Both the position numbers and the translations under genes were made by a program. A DNA stretch of 64,000 bases from Tolypothrix brevis GSE-NOS-MK-07-07A (GTDB taxonomy: Bacteria; Cyanobacteriota; Cyanobacteriia; Cyanobacteriales; Nostocaceae), in the NCBI GenBank assembly GCA_019358985.1, contig JAHHIJ010000023.1, positions 1 to 64,000 on the forward strand, read 5' to 3'. Within the stretch, counting starts at the first letter, position 1. Each line of letters begins with the position of its first letter. The notes beneath the pieces are model-generated. The model was not told the DNA's origin. It did not search any database and saw only the letters and a list, made by a program, of their open reading frames with translations. This document shows, piece after piece, positions 53,719-61,468 of this stretch.

Positions 53719-53836
53719 TAGGACTTACGCAAAGTCGAAAATGTCATACTGAGCGAAACGAAGTATCTCGGAGATTCTTCGTTTCGCTAACGCTACACTT
53801 CACTATGACAGTTTCTCGTTAAAATGCGTAAGTCCT
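53719..53836. repeat. MITE-like element with TAGGACTTACGCA ends, copy 2
   Basis: A 118-base element, ends TAGGACTTACGCA and TGCGTAAGTCCTGA. The interior, read in reverse, matches the copy at 28669, with AATGTCATACTGAGCGAAA and CACTATGACAG. Confidence 0.85.
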
Positions 53837-53863
53837 GATTAACTATGGCTTAGCTGAAATCCT

Positions 53864-53891
53864 TGTAGAGACGCGAAATACGAAGTCTCTA
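53864..53891. repeat. GTAGAGACG palindrome, CGAAATACG centre
   Basis: GTAGAGACGCGAAATACGAA followed by GTCTCTAC. This variant centre resembles the copy inserted in the glutaredoxin-like gene at 55657. Confidence 0.78.
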
Positions 53892-53916
53892 CATTCTTTT
53901 TCACTCCTATGTCTCT

Positions 53917-53943
53917 TGTAGAGACGTAGCACTGCTACGTCTC
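53917..53943. repeat. GTAGAGACG palindrome, TAGCACTGCTA centre
   Basis: GTAGAGACGTAGCACTGC followed by TACGTCTC, the TAGCA-centre variant, 24 bases after the preceding CGAAA-centre copy. Confidence 0.8.
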
Positions 53944-53978
53944 TTTTCTCGTAGATGTCTATTAGACATCGACCGAAT

Positions 53979-54707
53979 TTAAATATGTATACCACACTCT
54001 GTCTTACCTGTACCCCGCCAGCGTCCAGCGCGTTCGTCTTCACCTTCCCCTACTTTGGTGGTGATTGGTTCATCGCCTATGCTGGGATAACCTTGATCAT
54101 GTAGGGGGTTGTAAATAACGCCATGTTCTGCTACATAATTCCAGCTGTCTTTGCGTGTCCATGCAGCGAGGGGATTAACTTTAATGCGTCCCTGACTATC
54201 TAATTCAAATACAGGCATATTAGCACGAGTTACCGCTTGGTCACGACGACGACCTGTAATCCAAGCAACTGTGTTTAGTTCGTCTAAACCACGTTGCAAC
54301 GGCTCGATTTTTGTTACATGGTGAAATTGGGTAATGTCTGTATCCCAAAGTGCTTCGCCGTATTTAGCTGTAAAGGCTTCGCGGCTATCTACATCGGGAG
54401 TTTTGTAAGTTTTCAAGTCGAGATTATATAGTTCTTTGGCTTTAGCAACTAGTTCCAGGCTTTCAGGAAAGTGATACAGCGTATCGAGAAATATTACGGA
54501 AACTGGATGCTTGAGTTCACTATAAAGAATATGGGTGATTACTAAGTCATCCACGTTAAAAGCGCTGGTTTGCACCAATCCAGTTGGAATATTTTTTTGT
54601 GACCATGCCAAAATATCTTTGGGATGCGCGGTTTCAAATTGCTTGTTTAGTTGCTCTAAGTCAAAATCCCCAATTTGAAAAGCAAATTCCCTGGAAGCGG
54701 TTGTCAT
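53979..54707 (-). CDS. cysH: Phosphoadenylyl-sulfate (PAPS) reductase
   Basis: A 242-residue reductase that converts PAPS to sulfite with thioredoxin in assimilatory sulfate reduction. The P-loop-like SAFNVDDLVITHIL, YHFPESLELV and TGRRRDQAVTRANMPVFE match the family, and the C-terminal KTECGIH carries the single catalytic cysteine. The paired CC/CxxC motifs that bind the Fe-S cluster in APS-type reductases are absent, so this is a PAPS-type enzyme. Full length. It lies between repeat-rich spacers, unlinked to other sulfur genes. Confidence 0.94.
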   Translation of the reverse strand: MTTASREFAFQIGDFDLEQLNKQFETAHPKDILAWSQKNIPTGLVQTSAFNVDDLVITHILYSELKHPVSVIFLDTLYHFPESLELVAKAKELYNLDLKTYKTPDVDSREAFTAKYGEALWDTDITQFHHVTKIEPLQRGLDELNTVAWITGRRRDQAVTRANMPVFELDSQGRIKVNPLAAWTRKDSWNYVAEHGVIYNPLHDQGYPSIGDEPITTKVGEGEDERAGRWRGTGKTECGIHI

Positions 54708-55147
54708 AATTTTTTAGTTCAATTGTTTCTACCTTGCTTAAAATTTATTTTACATTATCAAGGCACCTTTCCCGGTAGGTAATAGGGTCTTGACAAGATT
54801 CGGAAATTACTACCGAGGGGACAAGAATTCAGGACTTACGCAACTGACACCATAGTATTAATACTGTTTTTTAATTTTTTAAGAAACATACATTTTTCTC
54901 AACAATACGAAAAATCATCAATGTTAGTCTGCCTGTGCCGGCTTCATTTCCTATACCTAAATAGACATTATGAAGTAGAAAAGATGTAGAGACGTAGCAA
55001 TGCTACCTCTAATCAAGGGTTTCGGGCAACGCATAATAAAATTGCATTTACTAAGAAAGTTTACAATTATTTAAGTTATGTTCTCATTTTATTCATAATA
55101 CATATTTATACTGATATCTTTATGAAATCCTTAAAAATCTACTAATT
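54708..55147. other. Intergenic region with element remnants
   Basis: No gene. It includes a solo AGGACTTACGCA end (54831-54842) and an element at 54962-55037. The remainder is AT-rich. Confidence 0.7.
54962..55037. repeat. Interspersed element, AGACATT...AACGCATAAT copy
   Basis: It contains TAGACATTATGAAG, GATGTAGAGACGTAGCAATG, CTACCTCT and GGGTTTCGGGCAACGCATAA. It matches the copies at 28441 and 57439. Part of the right palindrome arm is lost. Confidence 0.72.
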
Positions 55148-55252
55148 ATGAACGATTCAAAATCTTCCAACCCTTTGAAAGAGTCTTTATTGATGGGCGT
55201 TTTAGTTATGCTAACCAGCGCTGGTGTCATCACCATCATGAATATGCTCTAA
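55148..55252 (+). CDS. 34-residue single-span membrane peptide
   Basis: A 34-codon ORF starting ATG 55148: a polar N-terminus (MNDSKSSNPLKES), then one membrane segment (LLMGVLVMLTSAGVITIMN). The layout resembles the very small subunits of photosynthetic or NDH complexes, but I do not recognise a specific one. Support comes from its clean hydrophobic pattern and from a hairpin terminator 38 bases after the stop (55290-55320). A Shine-Dalgarno sequence is not obvious. It is isolated between cysH and the glutaredoxin-like gene. Confidence 0.5.
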   Translation: MNDSKSSNPLKESLLMGVLVMLTSAGVITIMNML

Positions 55253-55584
55253 GTTAAAGACTGTAAAGTTTTGTAAAAAGTAAGTTCGTAAAGCTCTGCT
55301 CTTTTATGAGGGGAGCTTTTATATTTATTAACAATCTTAATTTTTTCGGGTGGAGGAGACGCGATAAGGAACAAATATATCTGTTAAGTTGTCAGTAATA
55401 CTGACTCTTAAGTTTTTAACTTGATGTATTGCGACATAAGCAAGATGCATTCATACTTGAGTGTGGAAAGATAAAAAAGTGCGATCGCACTCTCTTCGAT
55501 ATACTCGACAATTTTTATCAGCGGAACTGCGGAGAGTGTTGTTTACGGAGTCGGGAGAGTGTCAACCTAATTGGTATTCAACAA
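55253..55584. other. Intergenic region upstream of glutaredoxin-like gene
   Basis: It holds the terminator at 55290-55320 and a frame that reads into the next gene without family-like content. No other gene is seen. Confidence 0.6.
55290..55320 (+). terminator. Hairpin terminator after the 34-residue peptide
   Basis: AAAGCTCTGCTC and GAGGGGAGCTTTT pair imperfectly around a TTTTAT loop and end in a T-run. Confidence 0.68.
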
Positions 55585-55866
55585 ATGCATCTCATTTTGT
55601 ATAGTAAACCTGGTTGCCATTTATGCGAAGGGTTGCAGGAAAAGTTAGAACAAATCGTAGAGACGCGAAATTTCGCGTCTCTGGAAATTCGCGATATTAT
55701 GACTCGTGATGATTGGTTTGCGGCATATGAGTATGAGGTGCCGGTGCTTTATGTGACGAACCGCAGAGACGTAGAGGAAGCAGAGAAAAGAGAGGAAATG
55801 ATACCGCGTCCTTCACCGCGTGTAACTGTGTCACAATTGGAGAAAATGCTCCGGAAGTATTTATAG
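55585..55866 (+). CDS. Glutaredoxin-like protein with two repeat-encoded insertions
   Basis: A 93-residue thioredoxin-fold protein of the glutaredoxin-like (DUF836) type: MHLILYSKPGCHLCEGLQEK with the CHLC active site, then YEYEVPVLYV and a C-terminal SQLEKMLRKYL. I chose ATG 55585, since the upstream frame is not family-like. Two internal stretches look foreign. VETRNFASLE is encoded by a GTAGAGACGCGAAA palindrome (55657-55683). TNRRDVEEAEKREE is encoded by an ACGAACCGC unit (55756-55797). Both keep the frame. It probably remains a redox protein, as the active site and fold ends are intact. MurE follows after about 70 bases. Confidence 0.85.
   Translation: MHLILYSKPGCHLCEGLQEKLEQIVETRNFASLEIRDIMTRDDWFAAYEYEVPVLYVTNRRDVEEAEKREEMIPRPSPRVTVSQLEKMLRKYL
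55657..55683. repeat. GTAGAGACG palindrome inserted inside a coding sequence
   Basis: GTAGAGACGCGAAATTTCGC followed by GTCTCTG. In frame it encodes VETRNFASL. Same family as the copy at 53864. Confidence 0.85.
55756..55797 (+). repeat. ACGAACCGC-type unit inserted inside a coding sequence
   Basis: It runs ACGAACCGCAGAGACGTAG, then AGGAAGCAGAGAAAAGAG. It is related to the units at 2785 and 4242, and encodes TNRRDVEEAEKRE. Confidence 0.82.
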
Positions 55867-55933
55867 GTGTTTGTATAAACTGAAAAATAGTGCAGAATAG
55901 GCGCAATGTTAGCGCATGACGAGGTTCGCTCAT

Positions 55934-57439
55934 ATGAAACTGCGTGAATTATTAAGGGGTGTAGAGGGGATTGGACAATTACCTGAACATTCAGCGATGG
56001 ATGTAGAGGTGAAGGGTTTGAAGACGAATTCTCACGCTTGTGGTGTGGGAGATTTGTTTATTGGGATGCCAGGAACACGGGTTGATGGTGGGGAGTTTTG
56101 GGAAAGTGCGATCGCATCTGGTGCAGTTGGTGCTATTATCTCATCGGAAGCGGCAGAAAAAAATCCTCCCAAAAATGAGGTTTGTGTGATTACTGCAAAA
56201 GATATGACTAAGGCTTGCGCCCAAATAGCGGCGGCGTTTTATAATTATCCTGGGCAGAAACTCAAACTTGTGGGGATGACGGGTACCAATGGCAAAACTA
56301 CTACTACCCATTTGATTGAATATTTCCTGCACAAGGCAAATAAAAATACGGCTTTGATGGGAACTCTCTATACTCGTTGGGCAGGTTTTGAGCAAACTGC
56401 TGTCCATACTACCCCGTTTGCGGTGGAGTTGCAGCAGCAGCTTGGGGAGGCTTTAAATGCTGGCAATGAGTTCGGGGTGATGGAAGTTAGTTCTCACGCT
56501 TTGGCGCAGGGTAGGGTGATGGGTTGTCAGTTTGAGGTGGGGGTGTTTAGCAATCTCACTCAAGACCATCTTGATTATCACCGCGATATGGAAGATTATT
56601 TTGCGGCTAAGGCACTGCTTTTCCATTCTGATTATCTCACAGGACGGGCGATAATTAACAGCGATGATGTTTATGGAAAGCGATTAATTTCGTCTTTGAA
56701 TCCAGATAAAGTTTGGAGTTACAGCGTTAACGATTCTACGGCTGATTTGTGGATGAGTGATTTAAATTACGAGCCGAATGGTGTAAGTGGTACAATGCAT
56801 ACACCTGGTGGTGATGTTGCTTTTCAATCGCCTTTAGTCGGTCAATATAATTTAGAAAATCTCCTCGCAGCAGTCGGTGCAGTTTTACACTTAGGAATCG
56901 AAGTGCAGTTAATTGCTTCTGTGATACCTGAGTTTCCGGGAGTTCCCGGACGGATGGAGCGAGTGCAAATTACTTCAAAGCAGGAAATTAGCGTGATTGT
57001 GGATTATGCTCACACTCCCGATAGTTTGGAAAACTTGCTGAAAGCCGCGCGTCCGTTTATTCCTGGGAAGATGATTTGCGTTTTTGGTTGCGGAGGCGAT
57101 CGCGATCGCACTAAACGTCCTAAAATGGGTAAAATAGCAGCTGATTTAGCTGATGTAGCTGTGGTGACATCAGATAATCCTAGAACGGAAGACCCAGAAC
57201 GAATTTTAGCAGATGTTTTGGCAGGGATTCCTGATACAATTAATCCTATAGTAATATGCGATCGCGCTACCGCCATTCGCACTGCAATTTTGCAGGCTCA
57301 ACCCGGAGACGGTGTATTACTCGCCGGGAAAGGTCACGAAGACTATCAAATTCTCGGAACCGAAAAAATTCACTTTGATGACCGAGAACATGCTCGCAAC
57401 GCTTTAGAAGAAAGAATGAAGACTTTGGGTAATGTCTAA
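55934..57439 (+). CDS. murE: UDP-MurNAc-tripeptide synthetase MurE
   Basis: A 501-residue cytoplasmic ligase adding meso-diaminopimelate to UDP-MurNAc-L-Ala-D-Glu during peptidoglycan synthesis. The ATP-binding motif is GMTGTNGKTTTTHLIEYF, with the carbamoylated-lysine and Mg regions (NLTQDHLDYHRDMEDYF) present. TSDNPRTEDPERI contains the DNPR motif that selects meso-diaminopimelate. The C-terminal GKGHEDYQI is intact. I prefer ATG 55934 (MKLRELLRG). An ATG at 55916 would add six residues. It follows the glutaredoxin-like gene in the same direction by 67 bases. Confidence 0.97.
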   Translation: MKLRELLRGVEGIGQLPEHSAMDVEVKGLKTNSHACGVGDLFIGMPGTRVDGGEFWESAIASGAVGAIISSEAAEKNPPKNEVCVITAKDMTKACAQIAAAFYNYPGQKLKLVGMTGTNGKTTTTHLIEYFLHKANKNTALMGTLYTRWAGFEQTAVHTTPFAVELQQQLGEALNAGNEFGVMEVSSHALAQGRVMGCQFEVGVFSNLTQDHLDYHRDMEDYFAAKALLFHSDYLTGRAIINSDDVYGKRLISSLNPDKVWSYSVNDSTADLWMSDLNYEPNGVSGTMHTPGGDVAFQSPLVGQYNLENLLAAVGAVLHLGIEVQLIASVIPEFPGVPGRMERVQITSKQEISVIVDYAHTPDSLENLLKAARPFIPGKMICVFGCGGDRDRTKRPKMGKIAADLADVAVVTSDNPRTEDPERILADVLAGIPDTINPIVICDRATAIRTAILQAQPGDGVLLAGKGHEDYQILGTEKIHFDDREHARNALEERMKTLGNV

Positions 57440-57511
57440 TAGACATAAAAACTGAAAATCAATGTAGAGACGTAGCAGTGCTACGTCTCTACAGGTTCTG
57501 GATAACTCATT
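57439..57511. repeat. Interspersed element copy between murE and DUF928 gene
   Basis: AATAGACATAAAAACTG, AATGTAGAGACGTAGCAGTG and its complement, then AGGTTCTGGATAACTCAT. It is in the same order as the copies at 28441 and 54962. Confidence 0.78.
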
Positions 57512-57577
57512 TATTTGCGGAATTAACTTTAATTTAACTGTAGTAAATAATATAATATAAATATCCGGGAAAACAAG

Positions 57578-58456
57578 ATGAAAAAAATATTTTCGATAAG
57601 ATATCTGTCTGTATTCTTGGCACTAGCGCTATCTGTTAGTTTTAGCAAAGTTTCGCTTGCTCAAACACAGTCAGATTACAACCAGTATATGCAACTTGGT
57701 TATGCTGCAACTGCTCAAAGAAATTATTCAGGTGCTTTCAATTATTTCCAGCAAGCACTACAGCAACGTCCTGGAGATAAATACGCAAGTACAGCAGTAA
57801 ATAACATTCAAAGTTATCTTAAAAATCGTCGTCAAGCTACTTTAGGCTTTGTTTCTAGTATAGGACGTCCTGATAGACGCTCTTCAGCAGCATCACGGGC
57901 AGCATCTTGTGTGGAAACCGGACAAACTCCCACATCTGTTACCCCAAAAACAGATCCGCAACTCACAACAGCAGCGTATCCAAGTTTCTTTGTTTATGTT
58001 CCGCAAAACTCTGCACAAGCCTTAGAGTTTGTTTTACAAGACAATACCAGCAATAGGGAATTATATAAAACAACTTTGAAGCCTAATAAAGAATCTGGTA
58101 TTGTTCGTGTTAATTTCCCGAATAATGGAAATTTACCATCTTTACAAAATGGCAAAGAATACGCTTGGACTTTTTCAATAGTTTGCAATACTCAAAGTCG
58201 TGATAAAGATATAGAAGTAACAGGCTCAATTCAACGCATTCAAGCTGATCCTAATTTAGCGATTCAGTTACAAAAAGCACAACCCAGAGAGCGTGCTGCT
58301 TTATATGCAACATCGGGAATTTGGCAAGATACTTTAACAACTGTAGCAGATTTACGACGCACCAATCCTAACGATTTAGCAGTTAAAGCTGATTGGGAAG
58401 ACTTGTTGAAATCAGTCGGTTTAGAAAAAATTGCTTCATCACCTTTATTGGGGTGA
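57578..58456 (+). CDS. Secreted TPR-DUF928 protein
   Basis: A 292-residue exported protein. The signal peptide is MKKIFSIRYLSVFLALALSV with likely cleavage after SLAQ. Residues 35-85 form a TPR-like pair (QYMQLGYAATAQRNYSGAF, NYFQQALQQRPGDKYAST). The rest is DUF928: GRPDRRSSAASRAASC, AYPSFFVYVPQNSAQALEFV, WTFSIVCNTQSRDKDIEVTG and RERAALYATSGIWQDTLTTV. DUF928 proteins occur with CHAT, CHASE2 and haemagglutinin-like proteins in cyanobacteria, and both types are nearby. The conserved cysteines suggest extracytoplasmic disulfides. The molecular function is unknown. Confidence 0.85.
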   Translation: MKKIFSIRYLSVFLALALSVSFSKVSLAQTQSDYNQYMQLGYAATAQRNYSGAFNYFQQALQQRPGDKYASTAVNNIQSYLKNRRQATLGFVSSIGRPDRRSSAASRAASCVETGQTPTSVTPKTDPQLTTAAYPSFFVYVPQNSAQALEFVLQDNTSNRELYKTTLKPNKESGIVRVNFPNNGNLPSLQNGKEYAWTFSIVCNTQSRDKDIEVTGSIQRIQADPNLAIQLQKAQPRERAALYATSGIWQDTLTTVADLRRTNPNDLAVKADWEDLLKSVGLEKIASSPLLG

Positions 58457-58470
58457 GGTTTTATGAAAAT

Positions 58471-58620
58471 TTATGAGTATAATCTCATCGTAGCGAAATC
58501 AGAACCTTTATGACGGTTGCAAGATAAACATGAAAGTGCCAAATTATCAGCAGTCGTTTCACCTCCATGTTTGACAGCAATAATATGGTCTACTTCATGG
58601 GTATAAGTAAGTGGGCGAAA
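58471..58620 (-). pseudogene. HNH endonuclease remnant
   Basis: On the minus strand a 48-codon open segment reads [20 protein letters not shown], then [18 protein letters not shown], and stops. The H-D-H...N...C-X2-C pattern is that of HNH nucleases of the cyanobacterial single-domain type. It has no start codon and is preceded at once by an in-frame stop, so the first half of the gene is missing. The C-terminal tail is also short. Confidence 0.78.
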
Positions 58621-58651
58621 TTAAAAGTAAAATACTCTCCTGGCTCGTAGT

Positions 58652-58667
58652 GAGCGGTTTACCGCTC
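58652..58667. repeat. Hairpin repeat, GAGCGG stem with TTTA centre
   Basis: GAGCGGTTTACCGCTC preceded by CGTAGT, a member of the variable-stem hairpin family. Confidence 0.72.
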
Positions 58668-58683
58668 GTCGAGTCGGGATTTT

Positions 58684-58699
58684 AACGGCTGAAGCCGTT
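58684..58699. repeat. TTCAG-loop hairpin, AACGGC stem variant
   Basis: AACGGCTGAAGCCGTT followed by ACTACG: same family, different stem, opposite orientation. Confidence 0.75.
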
Positions 58700-58828
58700 A
58701 CTACGTTAAGGAGCGTTTATTTATGCCCATCTACATCACCTTTACTATAGTTCGGTTTAATCACACTGACCTACTTATATTGAAAGAACATTTGAAGACA
58801 GGGCTAAAAGATTAGCAAAAGCCTATAG

Positions 58829-59164
58829 TTACTCCACAGCATAGGCTGTAAATTGACGTTTAAACGGCGAATGAAAACCAACCACAATATCACAAGGAGG
58901 CACACCCAAATCAACTAATCTATCCGCAACAAGTTCCTCCGTACCGTTATATTGAATCCATATTTTCCCATTTACAATATCAAAATGCATCACCGGACCG
59001 AATACACGTTTATCTCCCTGCCACCCAACATAAGCTAATTGATAATGGTCATGCTCAAAATCAAAAATTAATTGAGGCTTGACAGGATCTTTTTCCGAAC
59101 TAATTTGTGCATGTTCCGTCAAAATTTGTTTAATATGCTGCCGATATAAATCTATTTTATCCAT
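58829..59164 (-). CDS. xisI: XisI-family protein
   Basis: A 111-residue XisI-like protein: QLIFDFEHDHYQLAYVGWQGDK, MHFDIVNGKIWIQYNGTEE, and the C-terminal GFHSPFKRQFTAYAVE. It is clearly paralogous to the copy at 44417. Its start overlaps by 13 bases the 3' end of a truncated xisH, the usual arrangement of a coupled xisHI pair. Here the XisH part lacks its N-terminal two thirds, so only XisI is intact. Any role in DNA excision is unlikely without its partner. An unlinked xisH could supply it. Confidence 0.88.
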   Translation of the reverse strand: MDKIDLYRQHIKQILTEHAQISSEKDPVKPQLIFDFEHDHYQLAYVGWQGDKRVFGPVMHFDIVNGKIWIQYNGTEELVADRLVDLGVPPCDIVVGFHSPFKRQFTAYAVE

Positions 59165-59310
59165 TGTCTTATTTCCTCCTGCTTAGGGTCATAAATTATC
59201 AACTTAACTTGATAACGCTGAATAGCACGTTGGATAAAAGGAAGCTGAAAAAAGTCTAAGTAAGTTTCGGATGGAACTGCTAAGTAAAGGATTCTATCTG
59301 GCTCATTTTC
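59152..59310 (-). pseudogene. xisH: xisH, C-terminal remnant
   Basis: The minus-strand frame just before xisI reads ENEPDRILYLAVPSETYLDF, FQLPFIQRAIQRYQVKL and IIYDPKQEEIRQWIK and ends TAG, overlapping the xisI start. This is the C-terminal third of XisH. The N-terminal part with the nuclease-like core is absent. The fragment begins exactly at the stop codon of the CHASE2 kinase gene, so a deletion joined the two. Confidence 0.8.
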
Positions 59311-61468
59311 ACAACGGCAATAAAACCTTTTCCAAACTCTCTAAAACCTCTTCTACTGACTGATATCTTTGGATAAAGTCGTAGGCTACCATCTTATCTA
59401 AGACAGAAGCTAACTTTTCATTAATATTATCTAGCTTATACCAAATTACTGCATCGGTATGTGAATCACCTTTGAAAACTAATTGTCCATGCGGGTTTCT
59501 TTGAAATTGCCTCGCAGGTATTCCAGTTAATCCTTCAATTCCAATCATTCCCAAAGCATAAATATCACTATTTAGTCTGGGATGTCCTAATAGTTGTTCG
59601 GGAGGAGCGTAACCAGCAGTACCAATTGCAATGGATTGATTATCTTCAGTTTGCTGAGATTGAATTTGTTTGACAGCACCAAAATCAATTAAAACTAAAC
59701 GATTATCTTGTTGTCGTCTAATGAGATTAGCCGGTTTGATATCTCGGTGAATTATATGATGACTGTGAACGAAAATTAGCACTCGTAAAACATCTTGAAG
59801 TAAATCAATAACTTGCGCTTCTGATAAACGTTTACCAGATTTAATTTCTTCGCTGAGAGAATGTCCGGGAATAAATTGTTGCACTAAATAAAATTGTTGA
59901 CTTTCTTCAAAATAAGCTAAAAGTTGGGGAATGCGATCGCTCTTTCCTAAAAGTTCTAAAATTTCTCCTTCAGTTTTAAATAAACGTCTAGCGACATCTA
60001 AAAATTCTTGATCTTGACGAGCGGGTTGCAAGTGCTTAACTACACATTCTGGATTGCCTGGACGCTGAGTATCTGACGCTAAATAAGTTTTCCCAAATCC
60101 ACCAGAACCTAATGGTTGAATAACTTTGTAGCGTTGATTGAGTAAAGTGTCTTTTTCAAACAGAGGAATTGCTGTTACATCATTAACTGTATTTCCACCC
60201 TCCTGCAAAAGGTCTTGCAATAACTTGATAGTTCTTTTTTGCTCTTGAATTTGCCATGCGATTTTTTCTTGCTCTCGTTTGTTGCGAAATGCACTATAGG
60301 TAACGACACTTCCTGTCGCTATTATCAAACCCAGTGCGGGAGATACTACCGGAATCCATCCGGCTTGGGTAAATATGATATAATTAACTCCTAACAACAA
60401 AGTTAAAATGACCACCGTCCCAAGGGTCAAACTCAGTGGATGTTGAATTCGCCATGCGATAATTCCCCCCCCTAAACTCCACACCCATATCCAAACAACT
60501 TCACCCCACTCAGGGAAAAACCAAAATAAAGCTTGTTTGTTAAGGACAGCGCTGAGAATCTGGCTAACCATTTGCGCTTGGACAACAACTCCAGCCATTT
60601 TGGGATTTTCTTGCTGACTGGCACTGTAAGGTGTGTTAAAAATATCTTTGAGACTGGGTGCAGTTGAGCCAATAAGAACGATTTTATCTTTTATTAAAGC
60701 TGGTTCGACTTGATTTCCCAGCACTTCGCTAACACTGACAAGTTTTACAGGGTTAACAGAACGGTAATTTAGCAGAATTTGAAAGCCATTTGTATCTACT
60801 TTCTCATAACCTCCAGAGTTCCTCTGTAACGGTTTAAATATGGTATTATTAATCTGGAGTTCTTTATTCGCCGAAAATTTGGGTTGAATGTTTCCCAAAT
60901 ACCGCAGTGCTAGTTGTAAGCCTAGAGAGTAAGGAGTTGTACAAGCTGAGGTGGATTCTGGTTGTACCAAGAGTAGATTTCGACGAATAATATCATCTGT
61001 ATCTGCAACGACATCGCTAAATCCTACTTGTTCTATTTGTGTTCCTGCTGGCGGTGGTGTGGGAGAATTAACAGAATCAGAATGTTTGCAGACAGAAATA
61101 ATGCGATCGCTATTCTGTAAATGTTTCAATAATTTATCATGACCTGGCTCCACTCGCAAGTCCCGAAATATATCCAAACCAATTACTCGTGGTTGATATC
61201 CTTCTAGTTTCGTAAATAGCTTATCAAGAATTTCTCCTGATAATGGCCATTTTTGCAACTTTTCTAAATCTTTTTCAGTTACTCCCACAACTAAGATGCG
61301 AGGATCTAAACCAGGATTACCCCGCATTTGGATCATCTGGTCAAAAAGCTTCAACTCTATCGGTTCTAGCATTCCCAAACGCTGAATTCCAAAGAGCAAT
61401 ATTGTCGCAATTGCGCTAGAAATAATCGCCGGCTGTTTGAAAAAGTTTCTCATTTGCATACATAACAT
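59309..61468 (-). CDS. CHASE2-domain serine/threonine protein kinase
   Basis: A 719-residue membrane protein. After an N-terminal membrane segment (AIISSAIATILLFGIQRLG), an extracytoplasmic CHASE2 sensor domain (about 40-310; RILVVGVTEKDLEKLQKWP, GLDIFRDLRVEPG) is followed by three closely spaced membrane segments. A Hanks-type kinase domain lies at about 450-719: GSGGFGKTYLAS, VVKHLQ, IIHRDIKPANLI, LIDFGAVKQI and AIGTAGYAPPEQL. All catalytic residues are present. I place the start at ATG 61468, overlapping the CHAT stop by one base (TGATG); an upstream frame extends to 61504. The two genes are therefore translationally coupled. Confidence 0.9.
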   Translation of the reverse strand: MLCMQMRNFFKQPAIISSAIATILLFGIQRLGMLEPIELKLFDQMIQMRGNPGLDPRILVVGVTEKDLEKLQKWPLSGEILDKLFTKLEGYQPRVIGLDIFRDLRVEPGHDKLLKHLQNSDRIISVCKHSDSVNSPTPPPAGTQIEQVGFSDVVADTDDIIRRNLLLVQPESTSACTTPYSLGLQLALRYLGNIQPKFSANKELQINNTIFKPLQRNSGGYEKVDTNGFQILLNYRSVNPVKLVSVSEVLGNQVEPALIKDKIVLIGSTAPSLKDIFNTPYSASQQENPKMAGVVVQAQMVSQILSAVLNKQALFWFFPEWGEVVWIWVWSLGGGIIAWRIQHPLSLTLGTVVILTLLLGVNYIIFTQAGWIPVVSPALGLIIATGSVVTYSAFRNKREQEKIAWQIQEQKRTIKLLQDLLQEGGNTVNDVTAIPLFEKDTLLNQRYKVIQPLGSGGFGKTYLASDTQRPGNPECVVKHLQPARQDQEFLDVARRLFKTEGEILELLGKSDRIPQLLAYFEESQQFYLVQQFIPGHSLSEEIKSGKRLSEAQVIDLLQDVLRVLIFVHSHHIIHRDIKPANLIRRQQDNRLVLIDFGAVKQIQSQQTEDNQSIAIGTAGYAPPEQLLGHPRLNSDIYALGMIGIEGLTGIPARQFQRNPHGQLVFKGDSHTDAVIWYKLDNINEKLASVLDKMVAYDFIQRYQSVEEVLESLEKVLLPL

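Larger units (their letters stand above)
53597..53978. other. Repeat-filled intergenic region between sbcD and cysH
   Basis: No gene. It holds the heptamer repeat, degraded TCTCCATAAATTAAT units (53665, 53705), the element at 53719-53836, and palindromes at 53864-53891 and 53917-53943. Confidence 0.75.
58457..58828. other. Intergenic region with gene remnant and hairpins
   Basis: No intact gene. It holds the HNH remnant (58471-58620) and two hairpin repeats at 58652-58667 and 58684-58699. Confidence 0.75.

Noticed and set aside
55429-55584. N-terminal extension of the glutaredoxin-like protein
   Set aside because: The 52 extra residues are not thioredoxin-like. The family begins at MHLILYSKPGCHLC, so ATG 55585 is used.
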